Below are positions 45,033 through 54,293 of a stretch of 64,000 bases of DNA, in pieces. Below the pieces are notes generated by a model. The model worked only from the letters and a program-made list of their open reading frames with translations, did not search any database and was not told where the DNA came from. Positions within the stretch are counted from its first letter, which is position 1. The number at the start of each line of letters is the position of its first letter. Position numbers and translations under genes: made by a program. The DNA is from Pararhodobacter sp. CCB-MM2 (GTDB taxonomy: Bacteria; Pseudomonadota; Alphaproteobacteria; Rhodobacterales; Rhodobacteraceae): NCBI RefSeq assembly GCF_001691415.1, contig NZ_LRRR01000008.1, forward strand, positions 107,816-171,815, in the 5' to 3' direction.

Positions 45033-45530
45033 ATGTCCAGCCAAGCCTCCGGTAGCATGCCGAAATACGCACGAATTCAAGTGCTTCTCCACTGGACCAC
45101 GGTCGTCCTTCTGTTGATCAGCTTCTTCAGCCATGAGGCGATGAAGGATGCCTGGCGGGCGCTGCGCCAAGGCACCGAAGGGTTCGAGCCCGCGATCGGA
45201 ACGCAGGTCCATGTGATCGTCGGGATCCTCGTGCTGGCACTGACCGCGATTCGGGTGGTCGTGCGCTTCACCAAGGGCGCCCCGCCGCCCGTCGAGGGGC
45301 AAAGCCGCCTGCTGACCGTGCTGGCCGCCATCGTGCATGGGCTGCTCTATGTCGTACTGCTGGCGATCCCGGCTTCGGGGCTGGCCGCATGGTTTGGCGG
45401 CATCACCGACGCGGGCGAGGTGCATGAGGTGCTGTTCAACCTCGGCCTCGTGTTGCTGCTGGCCCATATCGGCGCCGCGCTGTTCCACCAGTTCGTGCTG
45501 AAGGACCGGCTTCTGGCGAGGATGCGCTGA
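45033..45530 (+). CDS. Cytochrome b561
   Basis: 165 residues with four membrane helices. The haem-binding pattern of the bacterial b561 family is present: RIQVLLHWTTVVLL (His20), VHVIVGILVLALTAIRVVVRF, IVHGLLYVVLLAIPASGL, EVHEVLFN and LLAHIGAALFHQFVLKDRLL. It would carry electrons across or within the inner membrane, probably to or from ubiquinone. Its stop shares one base with the start of the next gene, so the two are co-translated. Confidence 0.9.
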   Translation: MSSQASGSMPKYARIQVLLHWTTVVLLLISFFSHEAMKDAWRALRQGTEGFEPAIGTQVHVIVGILVLALTAIRVVVRFTKGAPPPVEGQSRLLTVLAAIVHGLLYVVLLAIPASGLAAWFGGITDAGEVHEVLFNLGLVLLLAHIGAALFHQFVLKDRLLARMR

Positions 45531-46258
45531 TGCGGCTGGGCTTCGTCGGGACCGGCACGATTGCTTCGGCGGTGGTGCGGGGGCTGGCAGGTGCCGGTCA
45601 CCGCATCGCCGTGTCCGAGCGGAGTGCCGCGCATTCCTCGGCCCTCGCGGCCGAATTTCCCGACGTGGTCGTGGCCGACAATCAGTCGGTGGTCGATGCC
45701 AGCGACATCGTGTTCCTCGGGCTTCTGCCCGAGGCCGCGCCGGCGATCCTGTCGCCGTTGAAGTTCCGCGAGGGGCAGCAGGTCATCTCGTTCATGGCCG
45801 GGGTCACGATGGGCGAATTGTCCGGGCTGGTCGCTCCGGCGACGGCTTCGGCCCTGATGCTGCCGTTCCCGGGCATCGCGCAGGGCGGCTCGCCGATTTT
45901 GGCGATGGGCGACGTCGCACTGGTGGCGAGCCTGTTCTCGCCGGAGAACGCCGTTTTCCCGGTCTCCTCGCCCGAGGAGCTGGACGCTTATGTCTGCGCG
46001 CAGGCCGTGCTGTCGCCTGCCGTGGCGATGGTCGGTGCCGCCGGACAATGGATGGCCGCGAAAGGTGTCGATCCGCAGGCCGGCGAGGCCTTTCTGCGCG
46101 CCTTGGTCGGCTCCAGCCTGCTGGCCTCCGAATGCGCCCCGATGATCGAGGCGCTGAATACCCCCGGCGGTTACAACCAGCGTCTGCGCCAGCATATGGA
46201 GCGCGCGGGCATGGCGGACGCGCTGGGCGAAGGGCTGGACGCGCTGTCCAAACCCTAA
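45530..46258 (+). CDS. ProC-like NAD(P)-binding protein
   Basis: 242 residues. N-terminal Rossmann motif MRLGFVGTGTIASAVVRGL and the MLPFPGIA segment look like pyrroline-5-carboxylate reductase, but the protein is shorter than ProC (about 270) and the usual C-terminal TSPGGTT-type motif reads NTPGGYNQRL. It may be a ProC paralogue acting on another imine. It overlaps the upstream cytochrome b561 gene by one base and the convergent LprI-like gene by four. Confidence 0.75.
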   Translation: MRLGFVGTGTIASAVVRGLAGAGHRIAVSERSAAHSSALAAEFPDVVVADNQSVVDASDIVFLGLLPEAAPAILSPLKFREGQQVISFMAGVTMGELSGLVAPATASALMLPFPGIAQGGSPILAMGDVALVASLFSPENAVFPVSSPEELDAYVCAQAVLSPAVAMVGAAGQWMAAKGVDPQAGEAFLRALVGSSLLASECAPMIEALNTPGGYNQRLRQHMERAGMADALGEGLDALSKP

Positions 46259-46629
46259 CGCGCGGCGTCCAGCAGGGCGGTGACGCGGTCACGCCCCAGC
46301 TCAATCCGGCACGAGGTGATGGCGATCCCGGTGCCAGAGCCCCCCGCGAATTGTGCGCCCGCGAATGCGCATTGCGCCTCTCGCCATGCCAGCCACGCCG
46401 TCTGCGCCGCTTCCAGCGCGGGCAGGGCGCCAGGTCGCCCGGTCTCCGTATCCAGCGCGCCGGCGGCATTGAGCGCGAAGCCATAGGCCGTCTCCATCGC
46501 CGCGTCGACGCGGGCCAAGGTCTCGGTCACGCAGGCGCCGATCTCGATCTGGCTGGAACCGGGGCATTCCATCGACGGGTCCGCCAAGGCGGGCGTGGCA
46601 AGGACAAGCAGCAGGGCGAGTGAGCGCAT
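46255..46629 (-). CDS. LprI/DUF1311-family exported protein
   Basis: 124 residues from ATG 46629. Signal peptide MRSLALLLVLATPALA, then a mature domain with DPSMECPGSSQIEIGACVTETLARVDAAM, WLAWREAQC and ITSCRIELGRDRVTALL. The cysteine spacing and the W-R-x2-QC motif match the LprI/DUF1311 family, some of whose members inhibit lysozyme. A periplasmic role in envelope protection is inferred. Diverges from the PLP dehydratase gene. Confidence 0.82.
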   Translation of the reverse strand: MRSLALLLVLATPALADPSMECPGSSQIEIGACVTETLARVDAAMETAYGFALNAAGALDTETGRPGALPALEAAQTAWLAWREAQCAFAGAQFAGGSGTGIAITSCRIELGRDRVTALLDAAR

Positions 46630-46692
46630 GGGGATCTCCTCTGTCTGCGATCCAGTCTTGCACGCGGGCGCGATCCGGGCCAGCGTCGCGGC

Positions 46693-47664
46693 ATGTTTAC
46701 CGAACACGAACTCGACACCGCCCATTCGCTCGTTTCCAAGCTGGTTCCGCCGACGCCTGCGCTGGACTGGCCCCTTCTGGCCGAGGCGCTGGGCGCGCGG
46801 CAGGTCATCGTCAAGCACGAGAACCACGCCCCCACCGGCGCCTTCAAGGTGCGCGGCGGCGTCACCTTCATGGATTGGCTGAAGCGCGAACACCCGGATA
46901 TGGAGGGCGTGATCACCGCCACGCGCGGCAATCACGGCCAGTCGCAGGCCCGCGCGGCGACGGCCTTGGGCCTGAAGGCGAAGATCTACGTGCCGAAGGG
47001 CAATTCGGTCGAGAAGAACGCCGCCATGCGCGCTTACGGTGCCGATCTGGTCGAATACGGCAACGATTTCGACGAGGCCAAGGACGAGGCGATGCGCATC
47101 GCCGCCACCCTGCCGCTGTTCCCCGTGCCGCCCTTCCATCGCGAGCTGGTGCGCGGTGTCGCGACCTACGGGCTGGAGCTGTTCCGCGCCCATCCGGATC
47201 TGGAGCGGGTCTATGTGCCGATCGGCTGCGGCTCGGGCATCTGCGGCACCATCGCCGCGCGTGATGCGCTGGGGCTCAAATGCGAGGTGGTCGGCGTTGT
47301 CTCGACGGGGGCCGATGGCGCCTTGCGCTCGGTGGCCGAGGGGATGCCCATCGCGACCGACAGCGCCCGGACTTTCGCTGATGGCATGGCGGTGCGCGTC
47401 CCGGTGGCCGAGGCTCTGGCGATCTACGGCGCCGGTGCGCATCACTTGGGCGCGGTGCCCGACGAAGCGATTGCCGAGGCGATCCGCCTCTATTTCACCG
47501 CGACCCACAACCTCGCCGAAGGGGCGGGTGCGGCGGCTCTGGCGCTGGCAATGGCCGAGCGCGAGGAGCTGAAGGGCCGCAAGGTCGGGCTGATCCTGTC
47601 CGGTGGGAACATCGACCGCGCGTGGTATGCCGAGATCCTCAACGGCCGCACGCCCGAGGTCTGA
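46693..47664 (+). CDS. PLP-dependent threonine/serine dehydratase-like enzyme
   Basis: 323 residues, type II PLP fold. The lysine that binds PLP is in HAPTGAFKVRGGVTF (about residue 51); GNHGQSQARAA gives the substrate loop; the phosphate-binding loop is GCGSGICGTIAARD, which differs from the Gly-rich SGGGGL of classic threonine dehydratase. ILSGGNIDRAWY is near the C-terminus. There is no ACT domain, so it is of the catabolic type or a relative acting on another hydroxyamino acid. Its stop is adjacent to the convergent hydrolase stop. Confidence 0.82.
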   Translation: MFTEHELDTAHSLVSKLVPPTPALDWPLLAEALGARQVIVKHENHAPTGAFKVRGGVTFMDWLKREHPDMEGVITATRGNHGQSQARAATALGLKAKIYVPKGNSVEKNAAMRAYGADLVEYGNDFDEAKDEAMRIAATLPLFPVPPFHRELVRGVATYGLELFRAHPDLERVYVPIGCGSGICGTIAARDALGLKCEVVGVVSTGADGALRSVAEGMPIATDSARTFADGMAVRVPVAEALAIYGAGAHHLGAVPDEAIAEAIRLYFTATHNLAEGAGAAALALAMAEREELKGRKVGLILSGGNIDRAWYAEILNGRTPEV

Positions 47665-48381
47665 TCAGACCTGAGCCGCGAGGCCGAGCAGGATCTCGGC
47701 CAGCTCGTGAGGATGGGTCAGCATGGGCACATGCCCGCCGTCGATCAGGAAGCTGGCGTCGCAGGGCGTGGCCGCGACCATGGCGTTCTGCAGATCGGGC
47801 GTGACCACCCGGTCCTGCGCGCAATGGACATAGGCCTTGGGCACCCGCGACAGGCCCGGCCCGACCAGCGCCTTGTCCTTCTGCGCCTTGTTCGATTGCG
47901 GGCTCATCGCCGCCAGGGCCTTCGCCGCCATCGCGGGCGAGGCTTCGGGGAACAGGGCCTCCGCCGCGCCCTCGGTCAGCAGGGTCGTGCCGGGGACGGG
48001 GCCGTGGGTGACATAGGGCTGCACGCCGGGCGCGTCTTGCCGTTTCACAAGGTCCAGAAGGCTCTCGCCATCACGCGGCAGCAGCGCGGTGACGAAGATC
48101 GCGGCCTTGGTCTGCGCCGGCTGGCGCGCAGCCACCTGCGCGATGACGATGCCGCCCATGGAATGCCCGACCAGCATCGCCGGCGGGCCGTCCATGAGCC
48201 GTTCCTCGACATAATTGACGTAGTCCGCCTGCCCGATCTCGCCCGAGGGCTGGGCGTCCTTGCCATGCCCGGGCAGGTTCAGCGCCTCGACCTGATGGCC
48301 CGCGCGGGTCAGCATGGGCGTGATGGCGGTCCAGCTGGTGGCATTGCCCCAAGCGCCATGGATGAGAAGAATGCGCGCCAT
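47665..48381 (-). CDS. Alpha/beta hydrolase (salicylate-esterase/EstC-like)
   Basis: 238 residues from ATG 48381 (MARILLIHGAWGNATSW). Oxyanion motif LIHGAWGNATSW, nucleophile elbow LVGHSMGGIVIAQVA (Ser near 80) and a catalytic His in LIDGGHVPMLTHP mark a small single-domain hydrolase of the MES/HNL-like type. It starts 65 bases after pobA and may share its transcript, suggesting a role in release or use of aromatic esters, but this is positional only. Confidence 0.85.
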   Translation of the reverse strand: MARILLIHGAWGNATSWTAITPMLTRAGHQVEALNLPGHGKDAQPSGEIGQADYVNYVEERLMDGPPAMLVGHSMGGIVIAQVAARQPAQTKAAIFVTALLPRDGESLLDLVKRQDAPGVQPYVTHGPVPGTTLLTEGAAEALFPEASPAMAAKALAAMSPQSNKAQKDKALVGPGLSRVPKAYVHCAQDRVVTPDLQNAMVAATPCDASFLIDGGHVPMLTHPHELAEILLGLAAQV

Positions 48382-48446
48382 CAGGGCCTCCGGTCCGTCG
48401 TCAGAGGCATCCTGCCCCGGTGCGCGGGGCAGGGCAAGGGCAGCTC

Positions 48447-49664
<1,218 letters not shown>

Positions 49665-49802
49665 TCACAGGGACGGAGCCTGCGAAGACTTGGACGATTC
49701 GAACCTGTTTATCCGCGCGATGTGACGTGGCATCCCCGCGCCGATCTGGGGCTGGGCCGGACTTGGCGCGGGCGTTAGCATGGCGCCAAACGGGAGGAAG
49801 AC

Positions 49803-50831
49803 ATGAGCACACCGAACACAACGATGGCCCTTGCCCTGCGCGAGGGCGGATTTGCCTCGGCCCCCACGCCGCAGGTGCCCGAGAGCCTCGCGCCGCATCT
49901 GGAACTGCGCGAGGTGACCTTGCCCGCGCTGGGCCCCGGTCAGGTGCTGGTCGAGGTTTCGCTCAGCCCGGTGAACCCGTCCGATCTGTTCTTCGTCCAA
50001 GGCGGCTATGGCCAGCCGCGCGTGCAGGGCAATGCCGCGGGGTTCGAGGGCGTGGGCCGGGTGATCGCCGCCGGCGGCGCTGCGGGCGAGAAACTGATCG
50101 GCGCGCGGGTGTCGTTCCTCGGCACCGGGACGGGGGCTTGGGCGAAGCACGCGGTCGCGGATGCGGCGCTGTGCATCCCGCTGCATGACGCGGTGCCCGA
50201 GGCCGATGGCGCGGCGCTGATCGTCAACCCGCTGACCGCCGTCGCGCTGGTCGAGAAGGGGCGCGAGGGGGGCAAGGCCTTCTTCCTCAACGCCGCCGGC
50301 TCGCAGCTGGGGCGGCTAATGCTGGGACTGGCGCGCGACGAGGGGCTGGAGGCGCTGGCGGTGATCCGGCGCTCGGGCGATGAAGCGGCGCTGAAGGAGA
50401 TGGGTGCGAGCGAGGTTCTGGTCACCTCGGACCCCGATTTCCTCTCCAAGGCCCGCGCGGTGATCAAGGCGCACAAACCGCGCGTGCTGCTGGATGCGGT
50501 GGGCGATCAGGCGACGGCGGATCTGTTCTTCGCCATGCCCACCGGCGCACGCTGGGTGTCTTACGGCAAGATGTCGGACGAGGCGCCGAGCCTCAACGCG
50601 ATGGGCCAGTTCATCTTCATGGACAAGCATATCGAAGGCTTCTGGCTCAGCCGCTGGCTGCCCTCGGCCCCGCCAGAAAAGGCGATGGCGGTGATCAAAC
50701 TGGTGCAGGAACGGTTCGCGACCGGCAAATGGTCGACGCGGGTGGCGGCGGAATTTTCGCTCGATAAGGCGATCGACGGCGTGATCCCGGCCTATCTGAA
50801 AAGCGCGGGCAAGGTGATGATCCGGCCCTGA
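49803..50831 (+). CDS. MDR-family zinc-independent quinone/alkene reductase
   Basis: 342 residues. Medium-chain dehydrogenase/reductase fold with VEVSLSPVNPSDLFFVQGGYG near the N-terminus, GFEGVGRVIAAGG, and FFLNAAGSQLGRLMLGLA as the nucleotide-binding loop. The catalytic and structural zinc ligands are missing, so it is of the quinone oxidoreductase (zeta-crystallin/2-enoyl reductase) type using NADPH. Followed by a strong terminator at 50849-50887. Confidence 0.88.
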   Translation: MSTPNTTMALALREGGFASAPTPQVPESLAPHLELREVTLPALGPGQVLVEVSLSPVNPSDLFFVQGGYGQPRVQGNAAGFEGVGRVIAAGGAAGEKLIGARVSFLGTGTGAWAKHAVADAALCIPLHDAVPEADGAALIVNPLTAVALVEKGREGGKAFFLNAAGSQLGRLMLGLARDEGLEALAVIRRSGDEAALKEMGASEVLVTSDPDFLSKARAVIKAHKPRVLLDAVGDQATADLFFAMPTGARWVSYGKMSDEAPSLNAMGQFIFMDKHIEGFWLSRWLPSAPPEKAMAVIKLVQERFATGKWSTRVAAEFSLDKAIDGVIPAYLKSAGKVMIRP

Positions 50832-50848
50832 CGCAAATCCGACGCACT

Positions 50849-50887
50849 CAAAAAGGGCCCGGAGCATGATGCCCCCGGGCCCTTTTT
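50849..50887. terminator. Bidirectional terminator
   Basis: Stem AAAAAGGGCCCGG/CCGGGCCCTTTTT with a 12-base loop. It lies between the quinone reductase gene and the convergent holin-like gene, and A and T runs allow use from both sides. Confidence 0.88.
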
Positions 50888-50891
50888 CTGT

Positions 50892-51209
50892 TCAACGCTG
50901 GCTCTTCATCGCTTGGGCCACGCCATAGCCCTGTGCGAAGGCCCCGACCAAGGTGGTCAACGGGCTGTTCGTCTGCGGCACCGGCGGGGGAACGGCCACG
51001 CGCGGGCGACGGAAGGCCAGATAGACGGTCAACAGCCCGACCAGAGCCATGCCGCCGCCCATCCACAGGGCGGTCGCCATCGGGCCCCAAATCGGCAGCA
51101 GGGTCAGCCACAGGGCGCGCAGCAGGAACACCAGCCCCGCGCCTAGAAGCGACAGGCCGATCAGCCCGACCGCCGCGCGGATCGCGATCTGTCGGGTCAG
51201 ATAAGCCAT
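50892..51209 (-). CDS. Small membrane protein (holin-X/YqjE-like)
   Basis: 105 residues with two membrane helices (about 12-33 and 42-63) and a cytoplasmic tail rich in Pro and Val, ending [12 protein letters not shown]. It looks like the phage-holin-like/YqjE proteins that accompany ElaB/YqjD-type proteins; the DUF883-type gene lies directly upstream and overlaps by one base (TGATG). Likely expressed with it under the general stress sigma factor. Function unknown. Confidence 0.7.
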   Translation of the reverse strand: MAYLTRQIAIRAAVGLIGLSLLGAGLVFLLRALWLTLLPIWGPMATALWMGGGMALVGLLTVYLAFRRPRVAVPPPVPQTNSPLTTLVGAFAQGYGVAQAMKSQR

Positions 51210-51556
51210 CAGCGGCGCGCCGCGGCCAAGGCACCCACGAGGAAGCCGATCGCGGCGGCACCGGCGACGGTGGCGGCGGGACGCTCACGCACCAGATCCT
51301 CGGCGCCGGCACCGGCGGTTTCGGCGAACTGGCGGATCGTCTCAAGATGCTGGGCGCCGCTGTCACGGACGGAACCGGCGGCGTCGCGCATGCTCTCGGC
51401 CGCGGCATGGGCGGTGTTCGAGGCGCGGGCGGACAGCGTCTGCTCCTGCGATTGGGCGAAGGCGCGAAGTTCCTTCGTCAGGGCCGAGAAATCGGCTTTC
51501 AGGCTGTCGAATTCACGCTTCAGGTCGGCGGTGCTGGTTTGGCTGGCACGGGCCAT
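51209..51556 (-). CDS. DUF883 (ElaB/YqjD-like) tail-anchored protein
   Basis: 115 residues. A long helical, probably coiled-coil segment ([21 protein letters not shown] to [14 protein letters not shown]) is followed by [25 protein letters not shown], a C-terminal membrane anchor. ElaB/YqjD proteins are tail-anchored, bind ribosomes and are induced in stationary phase in E. coli. An EcfG-type promoter (51594-51619) lies 38 bases upstream, consistent with stress control here. Forms an operon with the holin-like gene. Confidence 0.85.
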   Translation of the reverse strand: MARASQTSTADLKREFDSLKADFSALTKELRAFAQSQEQTLSARASNTAHAAAESMRDAAGSVRDSGAQHLETIRQFAETAGAGAEDLVRERPAATVAGAAAIGFLVGALAAARR

Positions 51557-51593
51557 CGGGGCCTCCTGTCATGGGGTTGTTCGTCGCGGGAAG

Positions 51594-51619
51594 AACGTCC
51601 CAGCCCCGGCCGGGGTTCC
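51594..51619 (-). promoter_or_regulatory. EcfG-type promoter of the DUF883 operon
   Basis: On the minus strand GGAAC (51615-51619) and CGTT (51594-51597) are separated by 17 bases, the spacing and sequence recognised by EcfG-type general stress sigma factors. Confidence 0.75.
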
Positions 51620-51643
51620 CGAAATCCGAGTCGAAATTTTTTC

Positions 51644-51669
51644 GGAACCAAGCGTCAGGGACTCCGGTT
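51644..51669 (+). promoter_or_regulatory. EcfG-type promoter of the DUF1328 gene
   Basis: GGAAC (51644-51648) and GGTT (51666-51669) separated by 17 bases, 60 bases before the DUF1328 ATG. The -10 element departs by one base from CGTT, so it may be weaker than the divergent one. Confidence 0.6.
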
Positions 51670-51729
51670 GTTTGTCCAAAGGCGCGGCGATCCCGCCCGC
51701 TACTGTCCTGTAAACAAAGGAGACCTACC

Positions 51730-51903
51730 ATGCTTGGATGGGCCCTGACGTTCTTTGTCATCGCCATTATCGCCGCTGTCTTCGGCTTCGGCGGCATCGC
51801 CACGGCTTCGGCCGGGATCGCCAAGATCCTGTTCGTCGTCTTCCTGGCCCTCTTCGTGATTGCGCTTCTGGCGCGTGCCCTGCGCGGCTCGCCCCCCGTC
51901 TGA
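51730..51903 (+). CDS. DUF1328 small membrane protein (YtjA-like)
   Basis: 57 residues, almost entirely hydrophobic, with two membrane helices: [19 protein letters not shown] and the segment [22 protein letters not shown], joined by GGIATAS. This is the DUF1328/YtjA family, widespread in stress-induced gene sets. AAAGGAGA lies seven bases upstream of the ATG. An EcfG-type promoter precedes it and dps follows in the same direction. Confidence 0.9.
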   Translation: MLGWALTFFVIAIIAAVFGFGGIATASAGIAKILFVVFLALFVIALLARALRGSPPV

Positions 51904-51916
51904 TCGGAGCCTGATC

Positions 51917-51949
51917 GGGGCATGCCGTCTCCCCATGGACGCATGCCCC
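51917..51949. repeat. Hairpin between the DUF1328 gene and dps
   Basis: GGGGCATGC/GCATGCCCC inverted repeat with a 15-base loop. It has no T run, so it is more likely an RNA processing or pausing element than a terminator; transcription from the DUF1328 promoter could continue into dps. Confidence 0.5.
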
Positions 51950-51989
51950 GTTCCTTCCGCCAGATGACCGCATTCGAGATTGGAGAGAG

Positions 51990-52493
51990 ATGATGAAAGA
52001 CCTGCGCAACGTGACCCCTGAGACCGCCGAAGTGAACACCGGCGTCAAAGCCCCCGGCGCCGTGTCCGAGAAGCTCGGCGAGCTGCTGACCGGCACCTAC
52101 GAATTGCTGATCCGCACCCATGAAGTGCATTGGAACATCGAAGGTCCGATGTTCTACAGCGTCCATATGCTGACCGAAGGCCAGTACAACGAGCTGTTCG
52201 CCGCCACCGACGTTCTGGCCGAGCGCATGCGCGCCCTTGGCCATCTGGCCCCCGCCAGCCCCAAGGCGCTGGTCGATACCTCGGGCGAGAATGACAAGAA
52301 GGCGACGTCGAGCGCGGTGCAGATGATCACCATGCTCAAGGAGCGCCACGAGGCTCTGGCCCGCCTGTGCCACGAGATTACCGAGATGTGCGAGAGCGAC
52401 GATGTCAACGACCCGGTGACCGCCGACCTGTGCAATGGCCGTTCGGCCGTGCATGAAAAGGCCGCGTGGATGCTGCGCGCGATGGCGTCGTAA
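51990..52493 (+). CDS. dps: Dps-family ferritin-like DNA protection protein
   Basis: 167 residues; ATG 51990 follows GGAGAGAG, and a second ATG is the next codon. Four-helix bundle with the intersubunit ferroxidase residues in TYELLIRTHEVHWNIEG and FYSVHMLTEGQYNELFAATDVLAERM. Dps dodecamers store iron, remove hydrogen peroxide and shield DNA in stationary phase. Its place next to the DUF883, DUF1328 and phyR genes fits membership of the general stress regulon, although no clear EcfG site lies directly before it. Followed by a terminator. Confidence 0.95.
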   Translation: MMKDLRNVTPETAEVNTGVKAPGAVSEKLGELLTGTYELLIRTHEVHWNIEGPMFYSVHMLTEGQYNELFAATDVLAERMRALGHLAPASPKALVDTSGENDKKATSSAVQMITMLKERHEALARLCHEITEMCESDDVNDPVTADLCNGRSAVHEKAAWMLRAMAS

Positions 52494-52513
52494 GTCACCG
52501 ACCGACGAAGACG

Positions 52514-52547
52514 AAAGCCCTGTGCCTTCCGGGTGCGGGGCTTTTTT
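52514..52547 (+). terminator. Terminator of dps
   Basis: Stem AAAGCCCTGTGCC/GGGTGCGGGGCTTT (one mismatch region) with loop TTCC, followed by TTTTTT. It starts 20 bases after the dps stop codon. Confidence 0.85.
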
Positions 52548-52581
52548 GCGCCTGCGGCTGAGGCCTTCGCGGCCCGGATAG

Positions 52582-52610
52582 CAAAATGGGCGCCCCGTGA
52601 GGGACGCCCA
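52582..52610 (-). terminator. Terminator of phyR
   Basis: On the minus strand GGGCGTCCC-TCAC-GGGGCGCCC is followed by ATTTT. It lies 36 bases beyond the phyR stop codon and is convergent with the dps terminator. Confidence 0.7.
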
Positions 52611-52645
52611 GTCGAGGGAACGTTGTCAGGACCGATCCGCGGCGA

Positions 52646-53458
52646 TCAGGCGCGCAGCGTTTCGGTCGAGGAGAAGAACATCGCCTGGCTCACGGCCGAG
52701 CGAACCTGTTCTTCGGTGTAGGGCTTGGTGATGACGAAGGCCGGTTCCGGACGCTCGCCGGTCAGCAGGCGCTCGGGGAAGGCGGTGATGAAGATCACCG
52801 GCGTGTCCTTCGCGGTCTTCAGGATCTCGTTCACGGCATCGATGCCCGACGAGCCATCGGCCAGCTGGATGTCCGAGAGGATCAGATCCGGCTTCTCGCG
52901 GTTGAAGAGGTCGATGGCGGCCTTGTGCGTCGGCGCCACGCCGGTGATGCGGTGGCCCATGTCGGCGACGATGGATTGCAGATCGAGCGCGATGATCGCC
53001 TCGTCCTCGATGACCAGAACTCGGCCCGAGACACTGTCTTCCATGTCGCGCAGCGCGATCTTGTAGAGTTCCTTGACCTCCGAAACCTCCATGTCGGTGA
53101 TCGCGGCGATCTCTTCGTCGGAGAATTCCTCGATCGTGCGCAGCAGCAGAACCTCGCGCGTGTTGGCGGCGAGTTTCGACAGATGGCGCAGGGCGCGGGC
53201 GGAAATGCCGACGTCGCTGCCCTCGGTCAAAGCGCCCGAGGTCGACCAGATCGCGTGAAAGGCCTTGAACAGCGCAGCCTTGTGCGACAGCCCCGTCTCG
53301 AAGACCGAACGGTCGATGAGCAGCGCCTCAAGCGTGGCGGCCGCGTATTTGTCCCCCGTGGACTGGCTTCCGCTCAGGGCCCGGGCGTAACGACGCAGGT
53401 AGGGCAGAAGGTCCGCAACGATGGTAGACAGGAACTGTTCCTTCTGTGCGGTGGGCAT
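52646..53458 (-). CDS. phyR: General stress response regulator PhyR (anti-anti-sigma)
   Basis: 270 residues from ATG 53458 (MPTAQKEQFLSTIVADLLPYL). The N-terminal part (about 1-130) is a sigma-factor-like domain with LPYLRRYARALSGSQSTGDKYAAATLEALL and EEFSDEEIAAITDMEVSEVKELY; the C-terminal part (about 145-265) is a receiver with ALVIEDE-type acidic pocket VLVIEDEAIIALD and phospho-acceptor Asp196 in LILSDIQLADGSSG. When phosphorylated PhyR binds NepR and frees EcfG. Divergent from nepR-ecfG across a mirrored EcfG promoter, so it is probably self-amplifying. Confidence 0.96.
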   Translation of the reverse strand: MPTAQKEQFLSTIVADLLPYLRRYARALSGSQSTGDKYAAATLEALLIDRSVFETGLSHKAALFKAFHAIWSTSGALTEGSDVGISARALRHLSKLAANTREVLLLRTIEEFSDEEIAAITDMEVSEVKELYKIALRDMEDSVSGRVLVIEDEAIIALDLQSIVADMGHRITGVAPTHKAAIDLFNREKPDLILSDIQLADGSSGIDAVNEILKTAKDTPVIFITAFPERLLTGERPEPAFVITKPYTEEQVRSAVSQAMFFSSTETLRA

Positions 53459-53489
53459 CTTTTTTTCAGTCCTTTTCGCGAAAAATCTT

Positions 53490-53521
53490 GGAACCAAACG
53501 CGCCGGAGGGCGTTCGGTTCC
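53490..53521. promoter_or_regulatory. Palindromic divergent EcfG promoter (phyR / nepR-ecfG)
   Basis: Plus strand: GGAAC (53490-53494), 16 bases, CGTT (53511-53514). Minus strand: GGAAC (53517-53521), 16 bases, CGTT (53497-53500). The two promoters overlap almost completely and form mirror images, GGAACC at one end and GGTTCC at the other. RNA polymerase bound in one direction must exclude the other. Confidence 0.88.
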
Positions 53522-53572
53522 AAAAGACTGCGAAAATTTTGTCAGGTGGAAGGCAGGTTGCCAAAGAAGGCC

Positions 53573-53728
53573 ATGCAAAACGAAACAACATCAAACGCGC
53601 TGGAAGACCAGATCGCGGACAACCTCCGGCGTGCGTTTTCTGAACGCGCTGAAGAGAAAGTTCCGGACCGTTTCCTCGATCTGCTTCGCCAATTGCGCGA
53701 TCAGGAAGACGGCGACGATGACGAATGA
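53573..53728 (+). CDS. nepR: Anti-sigma factor NepR
   Basis: 51 residues from ATG 53573. The NepR signature of two short helices is clear: ALEDQIADNLRRAFSERAEEK and VPDRFLDLLRQLRDQE, ending in an acidic tail DGDDDE. NepR binds EcfG and keeps it inactive until phosphorylated PhyR removes it. Its end overlaps the ecfG start by 11 bases in another frame, tying the production of sigma factor to that of its inhibitor. Preceded by AAGAAGG. Confidence 0.93.
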   Translation: MQNETTSNALEDQIADNLRRAFSERAEEKVPDRFLDLLRQLRDQEDGDDDE

Positions 53729-54293
53729 AGAAGCCGCCGTCGATCCGCGCGACGATCTGGTCAATCACCTCGGGCCGATGCGCGCCTTCGCGTTGTCGCT
53801 GACCCGAAACGGGGCCGAAGCGGACGACCTCGTGCAGGAATCGCTCGTCAAGGCGTGGAAGAATATCGACAGCTTCCAGGTCGGGACCAACATGCAGGCG
53901 TGGTTGTTTACCATCCTGCGCAATACGTTCTACTCGATCCGGCGCAAGCGTTCGCGCGAAGTGGCGGATCCGGATGGCATTGCCGCGGGGCAGCTGGCGG
54001 TGAAGCCCGCGCATGATGGCCGCTTGCAATTGTCGGAATTTCTTGATGCTTTTGCCAAACTGCCTGTGGAGCAGCGTGAAGCGCTGGCCCTCGTCGGTGC
54101 ATCGGGATTTTCCTACGAGGAGGCTGCGAACATGTGCGGTGTTGCCGTCGGCACCATCAAGAGCCGGGCCAACCGTGGCCGCGCGCGTCTGGTGGAATTG
54201 CTGCACGCGGGTGAGGAAGGCTATGCTGACATGACCGACCGGGTGACCTCGGCGATCGTGAACGCAGGGGCCCAAGGACGCCTGACCGCGTGA
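53718..54293 (+). CDS. ecfG: ECF sigma factor EcfG (general stress)
   Basis: 191 residues from ATG 53718, inside the end of nepR; the longer open frame upstream runs through nepR out of frame. Sigma region 2 is in LVNHLGPMRAFALSLTRNGAEADDLVQESLVKAWKNIDSF and QAWLFTILRNTFYSIRRKR; region 4 in LPVEQREALALVGASGFSYEEAANMCGVAVGTIKSRANRGRARL. This is the EcfG (ECF15) type that recognises GGAAC-N16/17-CGTT, the motif found at its own promoter and at other sites in this window. Its stop overlaps the kinase start (GTGA). Confidence 0.95.
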   Translation: MTNEEAAVDPRDDLVNHLGPMRAFALSLTRNGAEADDLVQESLVKAWKNIDSFQVGTNMQAWLFTILRNTFYSIRRKRSREVADPDGIAAGQLAVKPAHDGRLQLSEFLDAFAKLPVEQREALALVGASGFSYEEAANMCGVAVGTIKSRANRGRARLVELLHAGEEGYADMTDRVTSAIVNAGAQGRLTA

